NCBI GenBank assembly: GCA_031430575.1
Contig: JANPBT010000044.1
Location: forward strand, 37,661 to 101,660
Length of the DNA: 64,000 bases
Source of the DNA: JANMDS01 sp031430575
GTDB taxonomy: Bacteria; Pseudomonadota; Gammaproteobacteria; Burkholderiales; Casimicrobiaceae
Direction: 5' to 3'
The position numbers and the translations under genes are program-made. The notes beneath the pieces were generated by a model. It was not told where the DNA came from. It worked only from the letters and a program-made list of their open reading frames with translations, and searched no databases. Below are positions 48,276 to 57,319 of the stretch, piece by piece. Position 1 is the first letter of the stretch. Each line of letters opens with the position of its first letter.

Positions 48276-50354
48276 TTATTTGAAAATCTTTTTTGGAGCG
48301 AGCGCGCGAAATGAAATAGCGCGGAAGGCTTTGCGCAGTTTCGTCATCTCAGTTTTTTTCTGAGCACGATCGGTTGCGGTTCGGTTTGCGGTTGCACTGT
48401 AGCGCGCGTGTTCCACTTGATTCAAAAACTCAGTTGCGGTGGCGGCACCGTGCGCACCTGATTGCACCAATTGCTGCACCATGCCGCGCGGGGTAATGTT
48501 TGCGGGCACATTCACGCCGTGCTTACGCGCACGCGCCAAAAAGGTAAGCCAGAACCGTTCACTCGCTGGCGTGCTGCGTTTGCGCGCGGCGCGTTCACGC
48601 CATGTGTAAAGGGCAACGGTTGCTAAAACGGCGGCGACGCCGAGTAAGAGCATGATCCCGACCCATTGTCCGGGCCGCAAATCTCCGAGTCCGAACCGCT
48701 CGATTGCGCGCAATTGTTGTGAGCGATCGTAGCCCAAGAGCCAGGCGGTGTAGGTATGTTGCGCCGCATCCCACGAATGGCGCATGAAATTTAAAAGCAT
48801 CGGATCGTTTGCACTGCGTCCGCTGCGTTCGCTTTCTGGGAGCGCAGCCGAAAGATCAAGCTCGATGCGTGAGGGCGCGATGGCAGCGGTTGGATCTACA
48901 CGCATCCAATGCCCGTCGATTAGCACTTCAGCCCATGCATGGGCGTCGGATTGACGCACGACGAGTAGATTATTTTGGGGATTGACTTCGCCGCCTAAGT
49001 ACCCTGTGACCACGCGTGCGGGGATTCCTGCGCTACGCATCAAAAACGTAAAAGCGCCGGCGTAGTGTTCGCAAAATCCGCGTTGATTGTCGAGCCAAAA
49101 AGCGTCGATGGCATGGCGTGTGGTAAGCGGTGGTCGAGTGGTGTAGCTAAAGTTTGCAGTGCGAACGTGGCGGAGTACGGCGTGAAAAAAAGCCGTAGGA
49201 TTGCCGCCAGACTCAGCCAGTTTTCCTTGTGCCCAAGCGCGAGCACGTGGGTTTTGGCCAGAGTCGCCAGTTGCCAGATTGCGCTCTGCATCTCTGTTGG
49301 CACTGGGGTAACGGGAACTGAGTACCGACGCGACTTCGTAGCGAATGGGCTCGCGAATCGGAGTCAGATTGATGAGTTGCTGCGAAGGCGTTAGCGAGGC
49401 GGTGCGCTCCAAATCGCCACCTTTGGGAAAAGTGCCCGGCAGATCGAGCGCAAAGAGCCATCGCTGTTGGTGCGGTTGCAGCGTCACCGCATATTTCTTG
49501 GTCTCGTGAGGCTTTGGTTTTTCAGGCCACTGCACAAATCGTCCACGCTCGGAGCGGCGGGTATCAATGCCCGATGATTCCCAGACTTCGGTATCGCCGT
49601 CCATCAAATATTGATCCAGCACCGGTCCGCGCCAATAAAGGGTATCGCGAGGTGGCATGCTGCCATCAAATTCCACCCGAAATGCGACTTCTTCTGATTT
49701 GACGAGTTGGCTGATTTGACCCATGCGCATCGATTCACTCAAGCCCGTCCGTGCGCTGCGCGATTCGGCAAAACCCCAGAGCGGGCTGGCGACGCGTGGA
49801 AAGAAAACAAACAGAACAAGGGCAATGGGCACACCCAGTGCGAGCCGTTTCATCGCTTGGCGGACGTGCCCGATGATGGGGTGTTGGTCGTGGGCATCGT
49901 GAATCACGTCGAGCAACGTAAAGAGCACAACCAGCACGGTCAGCATGTAGGAAAGCGCGAAGAGTTCTTGATCAAAGATAGTCAGTGCAACTAAGAGTAC
50001 CGCGGCAGCGCACCAGACGACCATGGCATCACGTGAAGTCCGCACTTCAAGGAGCTTAGCGGCGACCATGACGGTTAACAGCGACACACCGGGCTCACGA
50101 CCCCAAACGCGTCGGTAATAAAGCGCAATCATAGTCATGCTCGCTACCAAAATAAAAAACAAGGCGATGCGCCAGATTTTGGGCAAAGGCGGCGGCGGTG
50201 ACCATGCACAGATGAGGGTCAGCAAAAGGCATGGGACCGAGAGCCAAATCGGGATGAAAAAAAGCTGGGGCGCGACGCAAAGTGCTGCAGCGACGGCGAG
50301 CAGGCGACGGGCTCGTAATGACAGCGGCGGCTCTGGCCACTTCAGCGCTCTCAT
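48276..50354 (-). CDS. TgpA-type transglutaminase-fold membrane protein
   Basis: 692 residues. About six N-terminal helices (AVAAALCVAPQLFF, IALFFILVASMTMIALYY and following) precede a periplasmic transglutaminase domain with Cys in QRGFCEHYAGAF, His in SDAHAWAEV and Asp in RVDPTAAI. A further helix (GIMLLLGVAAVLATVALYTW) leads to a cytoplasmic tail. The ATG at 50354 overlaps the DUF58 stop (ATGA). With MoxR and DUF58 it forms a common, poorly understood envelope or chaperone cassette. Confidence 0.88.
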   Translation of the reverse strand: MRALKWPEPPLSLRARRLLAVAAALCVAPQLFFIPIWLSVPCLLLTLICAWSPPPPLPKIWRIALFFILVASMTMIALYYRRVWGREPGVSLLTVMVAAKLLEVRTSRDAMVVWCAAAVLLVALTIFDQELFALSYMLTVLVVLFTLLDVIHDAHDQHPIIGHVRQAMKRLALGVPIALVLFVFFPRVASPLWGFAESRSARTGLSESMRMGQISQLVKSEEVAFRVEFDGSMPPRDTLYWRGPVLDQYLMDGDTEVWESSGIDTRRSERGRFVQWPEKPKPHETKKYAVTLQPHQQRWLFALDLPGTFPKGGDLERTASLTPSQQLINLTPIREPIRYEVASVLSSRYPSANRDAERNLATGDSGQNPRARAWAQGKLAESGGNPTAFFHAVLRHVRTANFSYTTRPPLTTRHAIDAFWLDNQRGFCEHYAGAFTFLMRSAGIPARVVTGYLGGEVNPQNNLLVVRQSDAHAWAEVLIDGHWMRVDPTAAIAPSRIELDLSAALPESERSGRSANDPMLLNFMRHSWDAAQHTYTAWLLGYDRSQQLRAIERFGLGDLRPGQWVGIMLLLGVAAVLATVALYTWRERAARKRSTPASERFWLTFLARARKHGVNVPANITPRGMVQQLVQSGAHGAATATEFLNQVEHARYSATANRTATDRAQKKTEMTKLRKAFRAISFRALAPKKIFK

Positions 50355-51313
50355 ACGTTGGCCATCGCTAGGGTGCGCATGCAAGTCGTGCGGTGCTCGG
50401 AATTCTGCGCCGCAGGTATTTCGCCATCTGGCAACGCAAGCGAATACGATTCACCCCGCCGGTGCGCCTCAGCGACCCAACTCGCAAGCGCGGCCAGTCG
50501 CGTATCGGGGTCAGCGAAATGGCTCGTTTGACGCCAACCTAAATGGAGCATACGTGGGGAATCTGCGCTCATGCGTTTGCTGCGCCAGCCTTGCCCCCGC
50601 GCCGCAGCACTCCAAGCGACCCGCGCGAGTGGATCACCCGGCTGGTACTCGCGTACCCCATCAAGCGCATCGCCACTCGCACCCACAATTGATGCCGCAA
50701 TTGCTGCAGCTTCAGCGCGTGGGTTTGCGGCGATTGAATTGGCCGTTGGAAGCGGTGGTGCCGGACGCAAAAGTGCTGGGTAGATCCATGCGTGCGCCGG
50801 GAAATGGACATACGAAAATGCCCGAATGAGCCCGGTCGGCGCAATGCTTTGCACCATGACCCGCCCAAGCTTGATTTGCCCCCGGTTTTCGACGGGCACT
50901 GTTAACTGTACTGGGTTAGTGCCGATGCGCACACGATCGATCATCGTCACTGCGTCGGTGCTTGCGAAGGTTATAAAGCCGCGTTCCCGATCTGATTCGA
51001 TTGCAAGGTTAAAGCGCACGGATTCTCCCGCATGCGCATCCTCGCTCGCGGCGAAAGTGACTTGCAAATTCACTAGATTTCTAAAAGCGGCGATCAGCGC
51101 ACAAGCCAGATAGCCTGCGATCAAAAATGCCGCGAGATAGGCTAAGCTCACGCCGTAGTTAACGCCAACTAGGAGCATAACAAGTGCGGTAGCCCCGACG
51201 GCAATTCCTCTGCCGGAAGGCAGCAAATAGACGCGACCTTGCGCGAGCGTAACCGTACCCGTATCACTGGGGATACGAAAAAAAGCACGATCAAAATATG
51301 TTTTTATCGACAT
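50351..51313 (-). CDS. DUF58 family protein
   Basis: 320 residues. Two membrane helices (about 35-80) precede a vWA-like DUF58 domain with GDALDGVREYQPGDPLARVAWSAAARGQGWRSKRM. It is coupled by overlap to tgpA downstream and follows moxR by 16 bases. DR20 copy 45 encodes EIPAAQN near its C-terminus. Confidence 0.88.
   Translation of the reverse strand: MSIKTYFDRAFFRIPSDTGTVTLAQGRVYLLPSGRGIAVGATALVMLLVGVNYGVSLAYLAAFLIAGYLACALIAAFRNLVNLQVTFAASEDAHAGESVRFNLAIESDRERGFITFASTDAVTMIDRVRIGTNPVQLTVPVENRGQIKLGRVMVQSIAPTGLIRAFSYVHFPAHAWIYPALLRPAPPLPTANSIAANPRAEAAAIAASIVGASGDALDGVREYQPGDPLARVAWSAAARGQGWRSKRMSADSPRMLHLGWRQTSHFADPDTRLAALASWVAEAHRRGESYSLALPDGEIPAAQNSEHRTTCMRTLAMANV
50401..50420 (-). repeat. 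DR20 copy 45
   Basis: Inside the DUF58 gene, read as EIPAAQN. Confidence 0.88.
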
Positions 51314-51329
51314 TCCGGGCGCGCTAATA

Positions 51330-52232
51330 CTAAACGGCGACTGATTCCATTACTCTGCTTACGCTATCGTTGCCCCCTGGCAAACGATGGGATGCGATTG
51401 ACGCAAATACCGCTTGCACATCATCGGGCGCAACGTATGGCTGCGCGCTCAAGTAGGCGTGCGCACGTGCCGCAGCGATGACGCCAAGCCCTGCCCGTGG
51501 GCTCAACCCGTGGCCAAGGCCACTTGCGCCGGTACGCGTTGCGACTAACAGCCGATGCACGTAGCCCACAAGTGCTTCGCTAATTGCGACCATGCTTGCT
51601 TGCCGTTGCAACGCGCGCAAATCGTCGGCGGATACCTGCGGCGTAAGTTCATTGAGGTGGGCACGGGCATCGCCTGCAAGTAGCAATTGCTTTTCGTGCG
51701 CCGCATCTGGGTAACCGAGTGAGACACGCATCAAAAAGCGATCAAGCTGCGATTCTGGCAAAGGCGCAGTGCCAATTTGCTCCATTGGGTTTTGAGTGGC
51801 GACGACAAAAAATGGATCGGGAAGTGCCCGAGTTTCGCCATCAATGCTGACTTGATGTTCCTCCATTGCTTCGAGAAGGGATGATTGGGTTTTGGAGGGC
51901 GCGCGATTGAGCTCATCGATTAAGACCATCGCATGGAATATCGGCCCCGATGAAAAGCGCATCCGTGACTCTTTGGCATCCCAAATATTGAAGCCGAGCA
52001 AGTCCGCCGGAAGCAGATCGTTCGTACATTGCACCCGCGCAAACGATAGCCCCGTTAATCGCGCCAAACCTTGCGCAAGCGTTGATTTGCCCACGCCCGG
52101 CACGTCTTCGATGAGTAAGTGTCCGCGCGCCAATAAGCAGGTGATGGCGAGCTTTATAGTGTGGGATTTGCCTAGGATTAGCGTGTCGAGATGAGCCTGC
52201 ACGCGCGCAAGCGGAGAATCTTTAGAAGTCAT
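51330..52232 (-). CDS. MoxR-type AAA+ ATPase
   Basis: 300 residues. Walker A is DVPGVGKSTLAQ, Walker B VLIDELNRAPSKTQSSLLEAMEE, sensor 1 VVATQNPMEQIGT, and the arginine region SQLDRFLMRVSLGYP. The C-terminal lid is SPRAGLGVIAAARAHAYL. It is the first gene of the moxR-DUF58-tgpA unit. DR20 copy 46 writes LTPQVSADDL. Confidence 0.93.
   Translation of the reverse strand: MTSKDSPLARVQAHLDTLILGKSHTIKLAITCLLARGHLLIEDVPGVGKSTLAQGLARLTGLSFARVQCTNDLLPADLLGFNIWDAKESRMRFSSGPIFHAMVLIDELNRAPSKTQSSLLEAMEEHQVSIDGETRALPDPFFVVATQNPMEQIGTAPLPESQLDRFLMRVSLGYPDAAHEKQLLLAGDARAHLNELTPQVSADDLRALQRQASMVAISEALVGYVHRLLVATRTGASGLGHGLSPRAGLGVIAAARAHAYLSAQPYVAPDDVQAVFASIASHRLPGGNDSVSRVMESVAV
51631..51650 (+). repeat. 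DR20 copy 46
   Basis: Inside moxR, read as LTPQVS; core change GCGGCGTA. Confidence 0.75.
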
Positions 52233-52355
52233 ATGCGTATGCTACCAGCATACGCAGCCGGATTTTGTATTCGTGATTGAGAAATACAGGGAATTTGCGC
52301 CCTTCGAAACTTTGGCGCAACACATGCACGCTATGCGATGAATTTGAGATGCCCG

Positions 52356-53228
52356 TTACGATAATTCCGGCCTTGCAGCAAGCATACGCGAGAGCGTATC
52401 GCGCAGCGCATAGTGCGGAAATTCGAGCCCGTGCTGCTTAAAAAGTGCGATCAATTTCGATGGATCTCCGCAGAGTCGGATGACTTCATTGGCGCGCACC
52501 AGTGATGAATCGATCACGGTCTCGATCGGGTGGTGGGTAAGCGCGCTGAGAGTGTCGATCACCGCATCGAGTGAATAGGCCTGCCCAGAGCAGATGTTGT
52601 AAGTCTCCCCCGCAGGCGCATACGCGAGAAGCGTAAGGTAGGCGTCACAGAGCAGCCGAACATCGTTGAATTCCCGTTCGACGGCAGTATTGCCCAGCTT
52701 TACGTGGCCGCTCTTACGTGCAAAGGCATCCACCAATTTGGGAATGACAAATTGTGGCGCTTGACCGACGCCGGTATAGTTAAAAGGTCGCGTCACAACA
52801 ATGGGCAGGCGATCAGCAAAGGTTTTTGCCATCAATTCCATCGCTAATTTGCTGACGGCGTAGTGGTTAACCGGCGCCGGCAGTTGGGTTTCAGGGATTG
52901 GCGACGATAAACAATTTCCGTAGATATTTGCGCTGCTGGCGAGCAATACTTTTTGAGGCGGCACTTTTAGGCCGGCCAGTGCCTGCAGCAAGTTGGTCGT
53001 ACCGACGGTATTGACTGCATAAAACGCCGCATTGTCAGCGTGCGCAACGAAACTGATCGCGGCGAGGTGCACGATCCATTCCGGCGCGGTGACGATCACT
53101 TCTTGTTGTAGGGCAGCGGCGTCGGTTAAGTCAGCCGTCGACGCGACAATTTCGTGGCCATGCGCGAGCGCAGTGCGGGCGAAGTGCTCGCCGGTAAAGC
53201 CGATTGCCCCTGTAAGCAATATTTTCAA
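52356..53228 (-). CDS. rmd: GDP-4-keto-6-deoxy-D-mannose reductase (Rmd-like)
   Basis: 290 residues of the extended short-chain dehydrogenase family. The NAD motif is LLTGAIGFTGEHFA, VHLAAISF and SSANIYG follow, and YAVSKLAME holds the YxxxK. The gene overlaps gmd by ATGA (53225-53228) and acts next in the pathway, most likely making GDP-D-rhamnose; a fucose-type epimerase-reductase is the alternative. It serves O-antigen or glycan synthesis. Confidence 0.8.
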   Translation of the reverse strand: MKILLTGAIGFTGEHFARTALAHGHEIVASTADLTDAAALQQEVIVTAPEWIVHLAAISFVAHADNAAFYAVNTVGTTNLLQALAGLKVPPQKVLLASSANIYGNCLSSPIPETQLPAPVNHYAVSKLAMELMAKTFADRLPIVVTRPFNYTGVGQAPQFVIPKLVDAFARKSGHVKLGNTAVEREFNDVRLLCDAYLTLLAYAPAGETYNICSGQAYSLDAVIDTLSALTHHPIETVIDSSLVRANEVIRLCGDPSKLIALFKQHGLEFPHYALRDTLSRMLAARPELS

Positions 53229-54271
53229 AATGTCGCGCCGGATTGATTGCGCCGCATGTCGGCATCAACCATCATTTTGCAGAGCTGTTCGAGAGTAGTC
53301 ATCGCACGCCAGCCCAAAATTTTCTCGGCTTTTGCTGCATCGCCTACTAATAATTCGACTTCTGCTGGGCGGTAAAACTTTGGATTGACCTGAACGACGG
53401 TTTTGCCTTTTGGCATCGCGCCGGAAGTGACCACCGCGTGCTCGGCGTCGCCAGCGCCGCGAAATTCCAGCTCAACGTCAACGGCGCGAAACGCCATGCG
53501 CACAAAATCACGAACGGATTCGGTGCGGCCGGTTGCGAGCACGAAAGTGTCGGGCTCATCGGCTTGCAACATGCGCCACATACCTTCGACGTATTCCCGC
53601 GCGTAGCCCCAGTCGCGCTTGGCATCCATGTTCCCAAGCTCCAACATATCAAGCTTGCCGAGCTTCATTTTGGCAACGCTATCGGTGATTTTGCGGGTGA
53701 CGAATTCACGCCCACGCAGAGGTGATTCGTGGTTAAACAAGATTCCGCTGCTGCCAAAAATATCGTAGCTCTCGCGGTAGTTGATCGTCATCCAGTGGGC
53801 GTAAAGCTTGGCTACGCCATACGGGCTGCGCGGATAAAACGGCGTGCTCTCAATCTGCGGAATTGCTTGTACTTTTCCAAACATCTCGGAAGTGCTCGCT
53901 TGGTAAAAGCGAATCTTGCGATTTAAGATGCGAATCGCTTCAAGAATATGCACCGCGCCAATGCCGGTGATCGCCGCAGTGGTGACCGGTTGGTCAAAGC
54001 TGACGCCAACGAAGCTTTGCGCCGCCAGATTGTAAATTTCGTCGGGCTTCACGCGATCAACCAGCGTAATAGTTGAGCCCAAATCGGTTAAGTCATATTC
54101 GACTAATGAAAGGTTGGGATGGTTGGCGACCCCGAGCTCTTCTATACGCCAGAAGTTAACCGAGCTGGTGCGCCGGTAAGTTCCGAAAACTTTATAGCCT
54201 TTTTCCAGAAGTAACTCTGCGAGATATGCCCCGTCCTGCCCCGAAATGCCCGTGATAATTGCTGTTTTCAT
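53225..54271 (-). CDS. gmd: GDP-mannose 4,6-dehydratase
   Basis: 348 residues. ITGISGQDGAYLAELLLEKGYKVFGTYRRTS is the NADP-binding opening, with YNLAAQSFVGVSF, STSEMFGKVQ and PRSPYGVAKLYAHWM (YxxxK) and FNHESPLRGREFVTRKI. The ATG at 54271 fits the family start. It makes GDP-4-keto-6-deoxy-mannose for rmd. No glycan transferase genes are adjacent. Confidence 0.93.
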   Translation of the reverse strand: MKTAIITGISGQDGAYLAELLLEKGYKVFGTYRRTSSVNFWRIEELGVANHPNLSLVEYDLTDLGSTITLVDRVKPDEIYNLAAQSFVGVSFDQPVTTAAITGIGAVHILEAIRILNRKIRFYQASTSEMFGKVQAIPQIESTPFYPRSPYGVAKLYAHWMTINYRESYDIFGSSGILFNHESPLRGREFVTRKITDSVAKMKLGKLDMLELGNMDAKRDWGYAREYVEGMWRMLQADEPDTFVLATGRTESVRDFVRMAFRAVDVELEFRGAGDAEHAVVTSGAMPKGKTVVQVNPKFYRPAEVELLVGDAAKAEKILGWRAMTTLEQLCKMMVDADMRRNQSGATF

Positions 54272-54415
54272 AGAAGATAACACTAGGTAATAACATCGAG
54301 TAGTTTACCTTCGCTGCACAATGGCCACTCAAAAGCGCAACCGTAAGTATCGTTTCTCACAACTTCTTGAGCCGAATGCGGGGTATCGCAACGGAAGTGC
54401 CTAGAATCCCGCCTC

Positions 54416-56299
54416 ATGAGCGCAAACCCATCATCACAATTTCAACTTCTCTCGCAAAAGCGATTTGCTCCGTTCTTTTGGACGCAATTTTTTGGCGCGA
54501 TGAACGACAACGTTTTCAAAGTAGCGTTTACCGGATTGATCACCTATCAAGCGTGGAGCTGGAGTGGATTTGCGCCGCAGGTATTGGTCAATATCGTCGC
54601 CGCGCTCTTTATCTTGCCGTTTATCCTGTTTTCTGCAACATCAGGGCAATTGGCCGACAAATTGGAAAAGTCCAAGCTCATGCGATTTGTTAAGTTGCTA
54701 GAAATCGTATTTATGTTGATCGCTGCGATTGGATTTGTGAGCAAAAACGTGCCCCTACTTTTACTGACCGTGTTTCTGATGGGCTTGCATTCAACATTAT
54801 TTGGTCCCGTTAAATACGCGTATTTGCCACAGCACCTAAAGAGTGAAGAATTGACCGGCGGCAATGGCTTGGTCGAGTCAGGCACCTTCGTTGCAATCCT
54901 TGTAGGCACCATTTTGGCAGGCATTCTCGCGGGCGCTGCGCCGCTTTGGAGCGCTGGCGCGGTCATTGCCATTGCGATTATCGGCTATGGCGTGAGCCGT
55001 GCAATTCCGATTTCGCCCGCAGCTGATCCTGGGCTGAAAATAAACTGGAATCCTTTGACAGAAACCTGGCGCAATTTAAAGCTTGCGCATGGCAATATCG
55101 TGGTCTTTCGCTCTTTGCTTGGCATCTCATGGCTTTGGTTTTTTGGCGCGACGTTTCTCACGCAATTTGCCCCATTTGCTAAAGAAGTCATTCGCGGTGA
55201 TGCGAGTGTTTTCACCGCGCTACTGACGATTTTTTCGATCGGTATTGCGGTCGGTTCGCTGCTCTGCGAGCGCTTGTCCGAAGGGAAGGTTGAGATTGGT
55301 CTCGTGCCCTTGGGCTCGATTGGGATGACGGTATTCGCGCTTGATTTGTATTTCGCAGCAAAGGGCTACGCAATACCTGCGGCGCAGATTTCGGCCTCAG
55401 CGCTCGCTTCCAACCCGCAGTTGCTGCGTATCTGCGCTGATTTGTTTTTGCTTGCGCTATTTGGAGGCCTCTACAGCGTGCCGCTCTACGCCTTGATTCA
55501 GGAGCGCACGCAAGCCTCGCATCGCTCGCGCATCATTGCGGCCAATAATATTTTGAATGCGATTTTCATGATTGCTTCGGCAGCGATGGCGATCGCGCTC
55601 TTTAGCTTCGGCGCAACGATCCCGCAACTCTTTCTCGCCACCGCAGTGCTGAATGCGTTGGTCGCGATCTATATTTATTCGTTGACGCCAGAATTTTTAA
55701 TGCGATTTCTGACATGGATTTTGATTCACACGGTTTACCGGATCAAAAAGATCGGGCTTGCAAATATTCCTGAAACCGGCCCTGCATTGATCGTTGCCAA
55801 TCATGTGAGCTACATGGATGCGCTGGTGATGGGCGGCGCCTGCAAGCGGCCGATACGGTTTGTCATGGATCATCAGATTTTCAAAATTCCGCTACTGAGT
55901 TTTATTTTCCGCACAGGCAAAGCAATCCCGATTGCTTCGAGTAAACACAACCCTGAAATGAAGGAGCGAGCATTCCGCGAAATCGCAGCCGCGCTTAAAG
56001 CGGGCGATATTGTTGTGATTTACCCAGAAGGAAAACTCACCAGCGACGGCGAAATGAATGCCTTTCGGCCGGGGTTTTTGCGGATCATTGAAGAGACGCC
56101 AGTGCCTGTCATTCCAACGGCTTTGCGCGGATTGTGGGGTAGTTTTTTCTCGCGTAGCGATGAGGGGCGGGCCTTTCGAAAGTTACGCGGGCTTTTTTCG
56201 CGCATCGAATGGGCCGTGGGGCCGCCCCTACCTGCGGCGCAGATTTCGCTGGAAGCCGTCGAGAAATCAGTGCGAGAGTTACGCGCCGAGATGCGCTAG
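54416..56299 (+). CDS. MFS transporter-acyltransferase fusion (LplT-Aas type)
   Basis: 627 residues. The first about 410 residues form a 12-helix MFS domain (FFGAMNDNVFKVAFTGLITY, LPQHLKSEELTGGNGLVESGTFVAILVGTILAG). The C-terminal part (about 430-627) is PlsC-like: NHVSYMDAL (HxxxxD) and IYPEGKLTSDGEMNAFRPGF. The fusion resembles LplT with the acyltransferase half of Aas, so flipping of lyso-phospholipid and re-acylation may be joined; the AMP-ligase part of Aas is absent. Three DR20 copies lie inside. Confidence 0.82.
   Translation: MSANPSSQFQLLSQKRFAPFFWTQFFGAMNDNVFKVAFTGLITYQAWSWSGFAPQVLVNIVAALFILPFILFSATSGQLADKLEKSKLMRFVKLLEIVFMLIAAIGFVSKNVPLLLLTVFLMGLHSTLFGPVKYAYLPQHLKSEELTGGNGLVESGTFVAILVGTILAGILAGAAPLWSAGAVIAIAIIGYGVSRAIPISPAADPGLKINWNPLTETWRNLKLAHGNIVVFRSLLGISWLWFFGATFLTQFAPFAKEVIRGDASVFTALLTIFSIGIAVGSLLCERLSEGKVEIGLVPLGSIGMTVFALDLYFAAKGYAIPAAQISASALASNPQLLRICADLFLLALFGGLYSVPLYALIQERTQASHRSRIIAANNILNAIFMIASAAMAIALFSFGATIPQLFLATAVLNALVAIYIYSLTPEFLMRFLTWILIHTVYRIKKIGLANIPETGPALIVANHVSYMDALVMGGACKRPIRFVMDHQIFKIPLLSFIFRTGKAIPIASSKHNPEMKERAFREIAAALKAGDIVVIYPEGKLTSDGEMNAFRPGFLRIIEETPVPVIPTALRGLWGSFFSRSDEGRAFRKLRGLFSRIEWAVGPPLPAAQISLEAVEKSVRELRAEMR
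54566..54585 (-). repeat. DR20 copy 47
   Basis: Inside the MFS domain, read as FAPQVLV. Confidence 0.85.
55372..55391 (+). repeat. DR20 copy 48
   Basis: Inside the MFS domain, perfect 20/20, read as AIPAAQIS. Confidence 0.92.
56227..56246 (+). repeat. DR20 copy 49
   Basis: Near the 3' end of the acyltransferase domain, read as LPAAQIS. Confidence 0.85.
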
Positions 56300-56332
56300 A
56301 CTCAATGCATAAATACATTCAAGGAGACTCTA

Positions 56333-57295
56333 GTGAAACGCTTTCTTGCTTTGGCATTAATCGCCGTAATACCTGCGGCGCAGATTTCAGCGCAAACGCC
56401 ATACCCTACGAAACCTGTGCGAATTATGGTTGGCGCAGGGGCGGGCGGGGGCACCGACATTCTCGCGCGCATGCTGGCCGAGAAATTTGGCGAAGGGCTC
56501 AAGCAGTCGTTTATTGTCGAAAATCGCCCCGGCGCATCGAATACGATTGCCGCTGATCTGACGGCCAAGGCCACGCCTGATGGCCACACCCTTTTGCTCG
56601 CAACCAATACTGGGCAAGCCATCGCTCCGCACGTATTGCCACTGACATTTAATCCGTTGAAAGATTTGCAACCGATCGGCATGGTTGCGGTGGTCTCCAA
56701 TGTGCTTGTGGTCGGCTCGGCTGCGGGCAATGTGAAAGACGTTTCAGAAATGCTCGCGGCGCTCAAGGCCAGGGGCGGATTTCGCTACGCGTCGTCTGGC
56801 GTGGGCAGCACCCAACATATCGCCGGGGAAGCGTTCGATCAAATCACGGGCACGAAAAATATCCACGTACCCTACAAAGGCAGCAGCCAAGCGCATCTTG
56901 ATTTGATCGGCGGGCAAGTTGAAATGATGTTTGACACCACGTCATCGGCCGCGCAGCATATTAAGTCAGGAAAATTAAAGGCGCTCGCAATTCTTTCGTC
57001 GAAACGCTCGCCCGAGTTTCCCGATCTGCCCACGCTCACCGAAGCGGGTGTCGCCGGTGTTGAGGTCAACACATGGTACGCGTTGTATGCAACTGGCGCG
57101 ACGCCGAAATCAACGGTAGACGCGCTTGCCGCTGAGTTGCAGCGGGTATTGAAATTGCCTGACGTGCAAACCCGATTGAAGGGTTTGGGCGGTGAGCCCG
57201 GCGCACTTTCTCCGGCGCAAATGCAAAGCTTTGGAGAAGCTGAATTTGAGCGCTACGGCAAATTGATTAAATCTGCCAATATTAAGCTTAACTAA
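56333..57295 (+). CDS. Bug/TctC-family periplasmic solute receptor
   Basis: 320 residues from a GTG start with AAGGAG at 56321-56326. The signal peptide MKRFLALALIAVIPAAQISAQT contains DR20 copy 50. The mature part opens with YPTKPVRIMVGAGAGGGTDILARMLAEKF and has NIHVPYKGSSQAHLDLIGGQVEMMFD, the Bug pattern. The ligand is unknown. It sits alone between the MFS fusion and the HDAC-like gene. Confidence 0.9.
   Translation: MKRFLALALIAVIPAAQISAQTPYPTKPVRIMVGAGAGGGTDILARMLAEKFGEGLKQSFIVENRPGASNTIAADLTAKATPDGHTLLLATNTGQAIAPHVLPLTFNPLKDLQPIGMVAVVSNVLVVGSAAGNVKDVSEMLAALKARGGFRYASSGVGSTQHIAGEAFDQITGTKNIHVPYKGSSQAHLDLIGGQVEMMFDTTSSAAQHIKSGKLKALAILSSKRSPEFPDLPTLTEAGVAGVEVNTWYALYATGATPKSTVDALAAELQRVLKLPDVQTRLKGLGGEPGALSPAQMQSFGEAEFERYGKLIKSANIKLN
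56368..56387 (+). repeat. DR20 copy 50
   Basis: Perfect 20/20 inside a signal peptide, read as VIPAAQIS at the cleavage region. Confidence 0.93.
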
Positions 57296-57319
57296 TTTTT
57301 TGGTGAAGGCCACATTGCA

